A program made the position numbers and the translations under genes. Shown here piece by piece: positions 47,858 to 58,621 of a DNA stretch of 64,000 bases. The notes beneath the pieces were generated by a model. It ran no database searches, was not told where the DNA came from, and saw only the letters and a program-made list of their open reading frames with translations. This DNA is from Mycoplasma phocimorsus. GTDB taxonomy: Bacteria > Bacillota_I > Bacilli_A > Mycoplasmatales > Metamycoplasmataceae. Every line of letters begins with the position of its first letter. Positions within the stretch are counted from its first letter, which is position 1. The stretch is taken from NCBI RefSeq assembly GCF_030077875.1, contig NZ_JASEJT010000007.1:1-64000 (forward strand), written 5' to 3'.

Positions 47858-50800
47858 TTAATCATTTAATTTTAATATATCTACTGTTGAATTAAAGTAC
47901 TCATATATTTCTGTTTCAAAGTTCTTTTTTAGATTTTTAAACTCTTTTGAGAAACTTGATTTTTTCTCTTTAAAGAAAGATGAAATTGTATAAGGATCAA
48001 GATTGATTTCGCCTTTTTTAAAACAGTTTTCATAAACATTTCTAAATTTTACTCCATCAAGATTATATTTTTCAATTAGTTCATCAATTTTTATATTATG
48101 ATCATTTTTTGAAAATTCAACAAACTCTTTAATAAATACTGAACTGATTGCTGCCATTTCTCATCTTTGTTCTCCAGTGTAATAATCTGAATTGAAGAAA
48201 ATTAAAAAACTTCTTATCTTATCAGCTTTTAAGTGTTCAACATTTGAAGATCTTATTGCATTAGTTTGTTCATCAATAGTTTTATAGCTGATGGTATTCG
48301 ACTTTTCATGCTGAGAATTATTAATAATTATTTCATTAATTGTTTTTCAAATATAATCAATACCAATATCAGTTGAATCAGCTAAACCATTTTTGAAAGC
48401 TAGTGATTCATTAATATTTATTTGTTTGCTTCTTAATGCATTATTTTGTTTTCTATAAAGCTCATTATAAATAGCTTTATAGTTATTAAATTCATAAGGA
48501 GTCATTAATCATAACTCTTTATTACTGTATCATTTTTCAAAATTTGTTAAGTAGTTTCTTCTTTCTAAAAGTTGACCAAATATATTAACAAAATGTTTCT
48601 TTTGTTCTGGATCTGAATTATTTCATTCACTACATGTTTTAGATCTAACAACTTCAACTATTTCTTTTCAACTTCTTTTAAAATCTTTATGGTCAAAACC
48701 ATTGTAATAATCTTCAAAATCTTTTATTAATACTTGTTCGTCATGATTTTCACCACAAAATAGTCTTATAGCTTCTTTTAAATCGCTTTTTACTCTTGGT
48801 ACAAATGAAACAATATTACCAAAAGGTTTTGCAGCATCATATATTCTATTTGTTCTTGATATTGCTTGAATTAATGAATGATATTTAAGCGGTTTATCTA
48901 ATCATAAAGTATTCAGTTTAACAGCATCAAATCCTGTTAAATACATATTAACTACTAATAGAATATCAATTCTATCTTTTTTTTCTTCTTTTATATTACC
49001 AAGTCTACGAGAAATATCATTATTATAATCAGCAAATGCTGAAGCATTGTCAATTGAAAATTTTGTTCCAAACTGTTCATTATAATCTTTTACAATTCTT
49101 GCTAATACTTGTTTATCACTTTCTGATAAATTATCAAATCCTGATATTGCTTCAGTATTAATATCATTAGATAATATTTGAAAATCATTTTCATTAGTTT
49201 TATTAGGTTCATAACTAAAAATAGCTGCTATTTTTAGTTTCTTTAATGGATCTATATCTTTTTGTTGTTCTTTAAATTCATCATAATATCTTCTTAAGGT
49301 ATCAATAGAATAAGAAGCAAAAATAGAATTAAATCTTCCACCTACTGTTTTATTTTCAAAATTTTTTAGAATGTATTCAACATTCTTTCTTATTCTTTCA
49401 GGCGCATTCCAAATTGCATCTGTATTAATAGAATGTTTAGTAGTTTCTTCTGATTGTTCTTCTTGATCTTTTAATCCTATTAAACCAGCAATTTCTAAAT
49501 TAAATTTTAATACATTCTCATCATTAATAGCTTGAGCCATTGAGTATTTATGTAAAATATTACCAAAAATTTCTTCTGTTGTATTTTGTCTGGTTGAACT
49601 GGAATTAATTTCAATTTTAGAGATATCAGCAGTGCCTTTTGTACTATTTATTTTAAAAATAGGTGTTCCTGTAAAACCAAAAATTAAACTATTATCAAAC
49701 GATCTGATAATATACTCATGTTGTGTTCCAAATTGAGAACGATGACATTCATCAAAAATGAAAATCATTCTTAAGTTTTGTTTTTTAATTGATTGATCTT
49801 TTACTAATTTTGCTAATTTCTGAATTGTGGTAACAATCAACTTATCATTATCTTTTTTTAGAAGCTTATTCTTTAAATCATTTGTTGAATCCGGTGAAAC
49901 AGCACTTTCTTTTTTAAATTTATTAAAACTTTTAAAAGTCTGGACATTTAAATCTCTTCTATCAACAATAAATAAAACTTTATCAATTATTTGATATTTA
50001 TTGTTGATATTTTGTGTTATAAGAGTTGCAACTTTAAAAGAGGTTAGAGTTTTACCTGAACCAGTTGTATGTCAAACATAACCACCTGTTAAATTCTTTT
50101 TTCTAGAATCAAATAAGGTCGGATCTTCAATAGCCTGATCTACTTTAGCTAATATTGATTCAGTTGCCGCAATTTGATATGGTCTCATTACTTTTAAAAC
50201 ATTATCTGAATCAAAAACACAATATTTAACTATTATGCTAAATATAGTGTTTTTTTGAAGAAAGGTATTAGCAAAATCAATAATATCGCTAATTTTGCGG
50301 TTTTGTCTATCTGTTCAAAAAGAGGTATATTTAAAATTGTCAGAAAAAACTTTGACCTTTTTAGAAGTATTAGTTTGGAAATTATCAACAGCTATTTCTC
50401 TAACACTGTTTGCAAAGTACTTAGTAAATGTACCATTAGAAATAATGAAAATCTGAACAAATTGAAATATTTTTGATTCTTCTCCACTTGAAAAAGATTC
50501 AAATTCATATCTTCTTATTTGACCAAAAGCTTTTTCAATTTCTTGACCGCGTTTTTTTAGTTCAATATGAACTAAAGGAAGACCATTAATAAGAATTGTT
50601 ACATCATATCTATTTTTAGTTTTACTATTATTTGCTTCATATTGATTAATAACTTCAAAGAAGTTATTATCTAAATTTTCTTTATCAAATAAATTGATAT
50701 TTTTAGAAGTGCCATTTATATTTAGATTATATAAACTATTTCCTTGAATAATATCCGTCTTATCAGTAAGTATGGAATTTCTTTTAAACAATCATTTATC

Positions 50801-51049
50801 TTTTAACTCATTTCAATCTTTATCGCTCAATTTAACATTATTAATCTTTTCGATTTTCTCTCTTAAATTGTTAATTAATGATTCTTTGTTTTTAATATCG
50901 TTACGATATATATAACCATTTTTAACAAGTCTATTAATTAAGTCTTTTTCCATTGCTTCTTCTGATTCGGAGAAAGGGACATTTCCTTGAGGAATAATTG
51001 ATTGATAATTATCTAGAATAATTGGTTCATATTTTCTTTTTTGTTCCAT
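47858..51049 (-). CDS. hsdR: Type I restriction enzyme R subunit
   Basis: Predicted 1,063 aa, intact when TGA is Trp. HsdR translocates DNA and cuts far from the target in an R2M2S complex. N-terminal nuclease domain of PD-(D/E)xK type: YDVTILINGLPLVHIELKK near residues 146-164. Helicase motifs follow: Walker A HTTGSGKTLTS near 330, DEAD-box motif FDECHRSQFG near 431, FGFTGTP near 456, and MYLTGFDA near 708. The C-terminal third is the helical M/S-contact domain. The gene lies 16 bp after the last hsdS segment with an AAGAGG site, so expression should follow the hsdM-hsdS transcript. Confidence 0.95.
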
Positions 51050-51065
51050 ATTTGCCTCTTTTTTA

Positions 51066-51650
51066 TTAGTTAAACTCTAATAATTTTTTTAAATAGTATT
51101 GATATTGAGTTTCTCTTAACTCAATATCTTTTGGTAGTAGTCCGGTTACTTGTTTTGTGTAATCATCAAATTTATCAAGTAAATTGATTAAACAGTTTTG
51201 AATAATAGGATTAAAATAAGTTATTTTAAAGTTTTGAATATTACTTAATTTGATAAATGGAATTACACCACCTACAATAACATCTTTAATGCTTTCTTTA
51301 AAGAATGCTTCAAAGAAATATTTAGCATATTTCATATTAATTAAATCTGTTTTTCTCGTTAATACATATGTTCATTGATATGCATTAAATTTACCTTTAT
51401 AGTAATTAATATGTCCAAAATTTCCATTACCAGCAATTAAAATAGCTTCCGAATCAAAAGCATGCGTGTTGATTCTTTTAGGATTTTCATTACATGTGAA
51501 AAATGGAAATTTACCATCTTTTTCTTCGGCATTTGCTTTTAATATACCTGTTTGAATCTTAAATAAAACAGAAGAAAATATTTTTCTTTCAAAAAATAGA
51601 TTAAGTTCTTGGATCGCAAGAGCTATCTCTCTCTTGTGAAGTCTAATAAT
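51066..51650 (-). CDS. hsdS: hsdS segment 3: single target-recognition domain, no own start
   Basis: Open frame after TAG at 51651-51653 to TAA at 51066-51068. It reads IALAIQELNLFFERKIFSSV, then a target-recognition domain (PFFTCNENPKRINTHAFDSE, AILIAGNGNFGHINYYKGKF), and the conserved helical tail QNCLINLLDKFDDY ... ETQYQYYLKKLLEFN. No ATG precedes the domain; the first in-frame Met is deep inside (51335). It would be translated only by read-through from segment 2 when the AG tract at 51626 has a repeat number divisible by three. It is a silent specificity cassette in the present state, or a remnant. Confidence 0.7.
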
Positions 51651-51789
51651 CTATTTAGATAATATTGATGTTGAATCTCACGAAACTGTACTTCTTGAGG
51701 TAATAAACCTTGAATGTTTTGTGAATATTCTTGTAATTTGTCTAATAAATTAGTAATTGTGTTTTGAATTTCGATAGGAGGGATGGGTA
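51613..51789 (-). repeat. Homologous hsdS tail block, matches 52251-52437
   Basis: About 180 bp covering the conserved helical tail, the AG tract and the 14-base junction is repeated at 52251-52437 with roughly 90% identity by eye, in direct orientation about 640 bp apart. It can support deletion or gene conversion between segments. Confidence 0.75.
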
Positions 51790-52288
51790 TTGAAAAATTC
51801 TTAAGAGATTCTCTTCTAAGAGAAGGTAAAATTTGACCTTGTTTTAATGAATTTATTGTTGGTTCATTTATTTTTAAAATATAAAAAAGGAATTTCTGTG
51901 ATACTTTGCTTTCATCTATTGTATTAAGAATATAAGAGTGGGCACCAGCTCAAAAATCAGTTTCCATATATTGAGCAAATCCAGCAGTAGGTCCGCCTTG
52001 TATAACAGTTATACAACCTTTTTTATAATTGAATTTATCTCAATATCCTGTTGGTTTCACTCCACCATTTATAACAGGATATTTACCTGTTTGAGATAGC
52101 AAATTCTTATTAACTTGTTTACTAATTTCAATTATAGAAACTTCACCAATAGTCTTATATTCTGTTTTACTTATTTGTGAAATTTGCTCTTTTAATAGTT
52201 CATTATTAAATGGAATTTTAGAATCAACACTATTAAGTAATAGCGAACTAATCGCAAGAGCTATCTCTCTCTCTCTCTCTTGTAAAGT
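51623..52288 (-). CDS. hsdS: hsdS segment 2: single target-recognition domain, no own start
   Basis: Open frame after TAG at 52289-52291 to TAG at 51623-51625. It reads IALAISSLLLNSVDS, a spacer, then KTEYKTIGEVSII, a target-recognition domain (KYPVINGGVKPTGYW, GCITVIQGGPTAG) and the helical tail PIPPIEIQNTITNLLDKLQE ... DFTRER, closed by the stop after the second AG tract (n=4). No ATG and no good start codon is visible, so it looks dependent on fusion to the full hsdS through tract 1. Its tail is ~90% identical at DNA level to that of the full hsdS. Confidence 0.72.
51626..51634 (-). repeat. AG-dinucleotide tract 2, four units
   Basis: Minus strand ACA-(AG)4-ATAGCTCTTGCGAT. Four units give stop TAG (DFTRER*). 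Three or six units would give ...REIALAIQELN, entering segment 3. The bases on both sides match those around tract 1. Confidence 0.8.
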
Positions 52289-53459
52289 CTAATAATCTAT
52301 TTAGATAATATTGATATTGAGTCTCACGAAGCTGTGCTTCTTGAGGCAATAATCCTTGAATGTTTTGTGAATATTCTTGTAATTTATCTAATAAATTAGT
52401 AATTGTGTTTTGGATTTCAATAGGAGGAATGGGGATGATAATATCTCTTACATTATTTGCTCAAAATTTCTGCATTCCACCAACTCCTTTAACATGAGCC
52501 TTAGAAACCATGTTAAAAATCAATGCTAAAAATTTTTCTGAAATCAGCATATTATCTTTTGATTTTAAAACACCACAATTTTTATTTACACTGAACTTAC
52601 CATTTCTATATGTTGCCTCACCCGCTTTACCTGCTGTTGTTCAAGTTACATATTCTCCATCATAATCATAATGGTTAATTCTGCCTAATTCACCATTATT
52701 CAATGTGGCGCTTGAATAGACTGGATATTCTCCTTTGTTGCTTTCAACATATCTTTTGTCGTATATTCCTTTGCCTACAAAAATATCACAAACATCTTTT
52801 ATAGTCTTATATTCTGTCTTTTTAATTTCTTGTTCTAAGTAATTAGGAAGAAGCTTTTTAAGATATTTATTATTTGATAAATTATCAATATTTAATAATT
52901 CACTACGATAATAATTGTATTGTTCACTCCTTGCTTTTAGCTCCGCTTTTAGCTCCGCTTTTAGGATATCGAATTTATCCAAAATTCGAGCAATTTTTTC
53001 TTGGATTTCAATAGGTGGGACGGGGATTACAATATCACTAACCATTACTGTATTTAATTTGTGATATCCTTTTTTTGTTCCTTTAATATAGTTATGTGAA
53101 ACTTTATTAAATACTGCAGTTAAATATTTGTAATTTAAAATATTTGTATCTTTTATTTTTAAAACACCACACAAAATTGTTGCACTGAATTTCGCATTTC
53201 TATAAAATGCTGCTCCAGCATATCCATCAGCAGTTCAAGTCATATATTCGCCATCAAAATCATATGTATCAATTCTTCCAAATTCTCCATTATTAAATGT
53301 GGCACTTGAATAAACAGGATATTCTCCAACGTGAATATTTACATAATGTTTAGAATAAGATTTGCCTCTATATATATGGCACAACTCGCCAATAGTCTTA
53401 TATTCAATCTTATCTTGTTCAACTAGCTCATCAATAAGTTTAAAAATATTTTTACTCAT
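52248..53459 (-). CDS. hsdS: Type I restriction specificity subunit (two TRDs)
   Basis: Predicted 403 aa, a full-length HsdS, which selects the bipartite DNA target for methylation and cutting. Order: TRD1 (YKTIGELCHIYRGKS; GEYPVYSSATFNNGEFGRI), conserved helix PVPPIEIQEKIARILDKFDI, KAEL repeats at ~165-175, TRD2 (GEYPVYSSATLNNGELGRI), conserved helix PIPPIEIQNTITNLLDKLQE, tail LNRLLDF, and the RERER-coding AG tract at ~393 before the stop. TRD1 and TRD2 are close relatives. The ATG overlaps the hsdM end by 8 bp. It is the only hsdS frame with a normal start, so it is the active subunit at present. Confidence 0.92.
52264..52280 (-). repeat. AG-dinucleotide tract 1, eight units
   Basis: Minus strand ACA-(AG)8-ATAGCTCTTGCGAT. 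Eight units end the frame as RERERDSSCD*. Six or nine units would read ...REREIALAISS into segment 2, and seven or ten give an immediate TAG. Eight dinucleotides is long enough for slipped-strand mispairing. Confidence 0.88.
52933..52964 (-). repeat. 12-bp tandem repeat coding KAEL in the HsdS spacer
   Basis: GCTTTTAGCTCC twice, then GCTTTTAG (plus strand). Translated on the minus strand it gives LKAELKAELKA between TRD1 and TRD2. In EcoR124I/EcoDXXI the equivalent TAEL repeat number sets the gap between the two half-sites. Confidence 0.85.
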
Positions 53460-55083
53460 CTTCTAACTCCTTAACAATATCTGAAATTTCATTTCTTAAA
53501 GTTTGAATGTTTGTAGCTAATTCTTCAAGTTGAGCATTTAATTTTTTAATATCAATTTTTTCGGAATTATCAACTTTAGGAATATAAGTGTTTACTGATA
53601 ATAAATAATTTCTTTTGATAATTTCTTTTTTAGTTACTAATTTAGAAATACCTTCAATATCTTTTCTTTCTTTTAAAAGAGTAATAATGTTTTGAATATT
53701 TTCAGGGCTTAATTTATTATTTTTACCTTCTTTAACAAATTCATTAGCAGCATTAATAAATAAAACATCTGAATCTAATTTGTTTTTTCTGAATACAATA
53801 ATGATTGTTGAAGTACTTGTTCCAAAAAACATATTTGAAGGTAATTGAATAATAGCTTCAATCATGTTTTCTTTAACAAGTTTTTCTCTAATGGCTTGTT
53901 CTTTTCTATCACGTTCTAAAATACCTGGAAATTCAACAATAGCCATTGTTCCGTTTTTTTCTAGCGAATAAAGAGAATGAATGATGAAAGCAAAATCACC
54001 ACGTTTCTTTTCATTAGGAAGTGGTCAGTTAATAAAACGCTCATCGGTTTCTAATTCAGGATTGTTTTTAGTATCAAAAGTTTGAGAAAATGGCGGATTA
54101 GAAACAATAGCTTCAAACTTAACATCAATGTGTTTAGGGTCTTTTAAAGTATCTCCTCATTTAATATTAAATTTTTGACGAGAGATGTTGTGTAAAATCA
54201 TATTCATTCTGCCCATGTTGTAAGCATTTGCTTCAATCTCTTGTCCATAAAATTTATCTACTACAGAAGATGAGTTTTTTAGAAGTTTAACTAATTTAAG
54301 AAGTAAAGAACCTGAACCACAAGTTGGATCATAAGCATTTTTAATATTTTGTTTTTGTCTTTTATCTTTAGAATTAAAATCAATTAAAACAATATTAGCA
54401 AGGAGCTCACCAACTTCTTGAGGTGTAAAAAACTGTCCTCCGGTTGATCCAGATTCAGCTGCTATTTTTGACATTAAAAATTCATAAATGTCACCAAGAA
54501 TATCAATCTTGCTTTCATTAATATCATTAAGCGGGAAGTTAGCAATACCATTAAGTATTTTTCTTAATACTCTATTTCTTTCAACTACGCTATTACCTAG
54601 TTTGTCATTATTTAAATTAATAGATTTAAATATACCACTCAAATCTTCTAATTCAATATTGACATTTGCTTTGATTTGGTCATATTCTTTAAAACTATCT
54701 TCAATCTGTGCAAAAGCATTAGCTAATTTTTCATTTAAATTTTCATCATTAGATGATTTCAATATATTTTCATATAAGTTATTTGGTTCAATAAAATAAC
54801 TTAAATTTCCCATAACATCGTATTTAATTTCATAAGATGCTTCATCATTTATATCAAAATTGAAATCTTCATATTTACCTTTAAACGGTTTTTCATCTTC
54901 AGTATCAATCTTAGCCATTTCAACATTAATAAACATCTTTAAATTTTCTGATAAATATCTGTAAAAAATAAAACCTAAAATATAATCTTTTGAGTCTCAA
55001 ACATTCATTGAACCTCTTATTTCGTTGGCTATTTTTCACACTTCACTATGCAATTTTGCTCTTTGTAAATCTCTATTCTCCAT
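53452..55083 (-). CDS. hsdM: Type I restriction enzyme M subunit (adenine methyltransferase)
   Basis: Predicted 543 aa. HsdM methylates N6 of adenine in the target set by HsdS, using SAM. N-terminal helical domain, then GGQFFTPQEVGELLANIV near residue 222, SAM motif DPTCGSGSLLLKL near 251, catalytic NPPF near 326, and a C-terminal helical S-contact domain. An AGGAG site precedes the ATG. It starts the hsdM-hsdS-(segments)-hsdR transcript. Confidence 0.96.
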
Positions 55084-55118
55084 TATTCTCCTGATTCTAT
55101 AACCTTAATATTATTAAT

Positions 55119-55124
55119 ATTATA
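55119..55124 (-). promoter_or_regulatory. Likely -10 box of the hsd operon
   Basis: TATAAT on the minus strand 35 bp before the hsdM ATG, preceded by G (GTTATAAT). Confidence 0.45.
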
Positions 55125-55233
55125 ACATATTAATAATTAAGGAAATCGTGCCAATAACTATTATTAAAAAGATAAAAAATTGCAAAAGAAATAAGTTGTG
55201 GTATTTGTGGATAATACCTAAAAGAGGATAACA

Positions 55234-55265
55234 AAAACTCAAGCAGGCTTTATTGCTTGAGTTTT
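55234..55265 (-). terminator. Terminator of pepP
   Basis: Perfect 12-bp arms AAAACTCAAGCA and TGCTTGAGTTTT with an 8-base loop, about 40 bp past the pepP stop. It separates pepP from the hsd promoter. Confidence 0.8.
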
Positions 55266-55304
55266 AGTATTAATAAAAATTTATTCTTTGAATAATAACT
55301 ATTT

Positions 55305-56366
55305 TTAATCAGGTTTATAGTTATGAGTTAATACTCTATGACCTTCTTCAGTAACAAGAACATCATCCTCGTTTCTTGCTCCACCTAAACCTTCTATATA
55401 AATTCCTGGTTCAACAGTAATAACCATTCCTGGTTGCAATATAGTATTTGATCTAGTACCAACAGAAGGAAATTCGTGAACATCAATACCTAAACCATGA
55501 CCTGTTGAATGAACAAAATATTGTCCATATCCTTTTTCTTGAATATAATCACGACATATTTTGTCAATTTGTGCAGTTGAAACTCCTGGTTTAACCGCCG
55601 CTCTACCTAAAGCTGCTGATTCTTCAACTATTTGAAGAATTTCAACTAATTTTGGATCTGTAGCATTTTCGTTTCCGCCAAAAATGTGAGTTCTAGTTAC
55701 ATCAGCACAATAACCTTTATAAAGAGCACCAAAATCAATTTTAACGATGTCACCGAATTTAAGTTTTCTATCAGTAGGGTGGTGATGAGGTTCTGCTGCA
55801 TTTTCACCAAAAGCGATGATGTTGTCAAAACTTTCTTTATCAGCGCCTTCTTGTTTTAAGTAGTAGTTTAATTCGTGATCAACTTCTTTTTCACTAACAC
55901 CCTCTTTAAGTCAATCTTTAACCCTATAATATGCTTTCATTGAAATATCAATAGCTTCTTGCATTAGTTTAATTTCATCTTCATCTTTTAAGATTCTTAA
56001 ATCTTGTCCACTAACATATCCTACTTCAACATTTTCGTTTGCTAAAGTTATTAAACTTTTTAAACGATCATGAACTTCGACAGTTACATAATCCTTTTCA
56101 AAAGCAACTTTAGAATATTTTTTTTCTAAAAAGAATTTTTTTAGTGAGTCAGCAACTAATAATTTAACTTCTACATTTTTAGCATTATTTTGTGCATATT
56201 CAATATATCTACCATCAACAAATAAATATGCTTTTTCTTTTTCTATTATTATATATCCATCAGAAGTAGCTACTTGTGAATATCATAATCTTGTTTGTGG
56301 TGCTTCAGATATAATTGCATCATAATTATATTCTTTAAAAACATCATTTAAAACTTTACGTTGCAT
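55305..56366 (-). CDS. pepP: Xaa-Pro aminopeptidase (M24B family)
   Basis: Predicted 353 aa. It removes N-terminal residues from peptides with proline in second position and helps use imported peptides. An N-terminal creatinase-like domain covers residues 1-~125. Dinuclear metal ligands: Asp in IDFGALYKGYCADVTRT (two Asp), His in HSTGHGLGIDVHE near 290, Glu in VITVEPGIYIEG near 317, and Glu in ARNEDDVLVT near 333. TGA is Trp twice. An AAGGAAC site precedes the ATG. Confidence 0.94.
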
Positions 56367-56397
56367 AAGTTCCTTTCTATAAGAAAAAACAAAGAAA

Positions 56398-56550
56398 TTA
56401 TTTTTTTTCTTTGTGATTTACATGTTTTTGGCATTTTTTACAGTATTTTGATAACTCTATTTTTTCTGTTTGAGTTTTTTTATTTTTCTTACTAATGTAA
56501 TTTTCATCTTTACATGCTGTACATTGTAAAGTATATCCTTCTCTTGGCAT
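56398..56550 (-). CDS. rpmG: Ribosomal protein L33 (copy 2)
   Basis: Predicted 50 aa. It starts [20 protein letters not shown] and ends with [19 protein letters not shown], the zinc-ribbon L33 with two CxxC pairs. AGGAGG precedes the ATG. It lies 31 bp upstream of pepP. It is distinct from the copy at 19296. Confidence 0.92.
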   Translation of the reverse strand: MPREGYTLQCTACKDENYISKKNKKTQTEKIELSKYCKKCQKHVNHKEKK

Positions 56551-56703
56551 AAATCCTCCTAAACTTTTTTAAAAGTATATAAATAAAATATACTATTTAT
56601 TATAAATTATTTTAAAAAATTCAAAACATTTTATTTTAATGAATCATTTGATTTTATCTTTTAAAATACTGAAAAATTAATAATTATTTGTATAATTTTC
56701 AAT

Positions 56704-58566
56704 ATGTCTAAAACGCTAAAATATTCTATTGAAGAGCAATTTAATGAAGAGGCGAGAAAACTAATTGAATATTTTACTAAAAATAAAATTAACTCAATAG
56801 TAGAAGGTTTTTCTTTTATAAAATCAATAAAAGAAAACTTCATAATTTTTGATCTTTCAGAAAGTTCATTATCTCAAACGCAGAAGCTTTATTTAAAAGA
56901 AAAAAAGCATTTTAAAAATTTAATTAAAATTATAAAAAAAGATTTATTTTTAATTTATTTTAATAACTTTATCGAAATAACGCTAAATGATATAGAAAAA
57001 ATTCAGCAAAATAATATTTTTAATTTTAAAATTATTGAACAAACAAAATTTGAAGTTATTGTTGATAATATTATTAAGAATGAAGAAAATTTCAGTGGGT
57101 CTTGTGTTTTTGATTTATCCTATATTTGAAATCAATTTTTTAAAAATAATCAACAACAAGATTATTCAAAATTTATTAAAAAAATCAAAAAGTCGATAGA
57201 AAACAAACGAATATTAATTTTAAAAAATAATTGAATAATTCGTTTCGAAATGTATAATGAGCTTGAAAATATAGCGAAATCATTAAAGAAAATTTCACAG
57301 CAAACTAATATTAAATTACCAATTAGCTATGATCTACTTTCCAAATTTGATTATGAAAAGAAAAATGCGATTGAATTAATTAATAATAATAATATTTCAA
57401 TAATTTATGGAAATGCAGGAACTGGGAAATCAAAAATTATTGAAATATATACTGCTATTCTTAATGAAAATGAATTTGATAATTTTGCCATTTTAACCCC
57501 AACAGGAAGAAGTGCTAGAAATTTAAAAGCAAAAATTCAAAATGAATATGGAATTGTTCCATACTTTATTAAAACTATTCATTCTTTCTTGGGTGTATAT
57601 GACAATTTAAATAGAAATATTAGATATAACTATGAAATGTTAAAACAAATTAATATTGTTATTATTGATGAATTTAGTATGGTAAATATTCACCTTTTAA
57701 ATAAATTATTTCAAGATCTAGAAAATTTAAAAAAAATTATTTTTGTTGGTGATAGTAAACAATTGCCGGCAATTGGTCCTGGAGATTTATTAAATGATTT
57801 TATTAATTTTGATAAATTTGCAAGCTTTGAATTAACTAATAATTATCGTTTAACTATTGAAAATAATTTGACACAAATTATTAAAAATGTTATTCAAAAT
57901 AAAATACCATATGATAATAATATAATTTTTACTAATCAAATGGTAAAAGATGTTGGTAATTTATATCTTCAAAAAATTCAAGAATATAATCAAGATAATG
58001 TAATTATTATAGGGCCTACATGAAAAGGCGCTAAAGGACTTGATGTTTTAAATAACTATATTCAATCAAAGCTTACACAAAATAATAAAATAGTTTATGA
58101 ATCTAAATTTATTAATAATAATATTAATATGAGACCAAGATTTTTTATTGGTGATAAAGTAATGATTATTAAAAATCTTGCAAATGGTTTATGTAATGGC
58201 GATATTGGATATATCAAGAATTTTATAAATAATAAGATTTATGTCAAATTTGTTGATGAAAAAAATGAATACGCTTTTGAAGCAAATGAATTTGCTTCAC
58301 TATTCAAACTTTCTTATGCAACAAGCGTGCATAAATATCAAGGTAGCGAGGAAGAGTGTGTTATTTTCGTGAATAGTTCGGAACCATATTACAAAATGAG
58401 AGATAAAAATCTTGTTTATACAGCGATAACTCGAGCTAAAAAAGAGTTGATTGTTTATGAAGATGTTGATTATGAACATGAGAAGTTATGATACTGGATT
58501 TATAAGAATAAAACAAATAGAATAACGTTAATGTCTCAATTTTTAAATAAGTTTTTTGATAAGTAA
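56704..58566 (+). CDS. recD2: RecD2/YrrC-like DNA helicase
   Basis: Predicted 620 aa, a superfamily 1B helicase related to RecD2. Walker A YGNAGTGKSK near residue 235, TPTGRSARNL near 264, Walker B IIDEFSMV near 321, FVGDSKQLPAIGPGD near 346, and SVHKYQGSE near 540 with YTAITRAKKEL near 570. The N-terminal ~200 residues are shorter and more divergent than in Bacillus YrrC, with no clear helix-hairpin-helix repeats. No RecBC is implied, and it probably acts alone in repair. The ATG lacks a clear ribosome site. Confidence 0.9.
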
Positions 58567-58590
58567 AAACTAGCTTGTTCAGCTAGTTTT
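58566..58590 (+). terminator. Terminator of the RecD2-like gene
   Basis: Perfect 10-bp arms AAAACTAGCT and AGCTAGTTTT around a 5-base loop, followed by TTTT, starting at the last stop base. Confidence 0.85.
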
Positions 58591-58621
58591 TTTTCAGTTT
58601 TATGTTCAAATTTGCTGTGTT

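Noticed and set aside
47858-51049. hsdR as a frameshifted pseudogene
   Set aside because: All apparent breaks are TGA codons in a single frame; in code 4 the gene is intact.
52248-52290. Read-through fusion of hsdS into segment 2 in the present sequence
   Set aside because: A first reading seemed continuous, but counting bases gives eight AG units and a stop TAG at 52248-52250.
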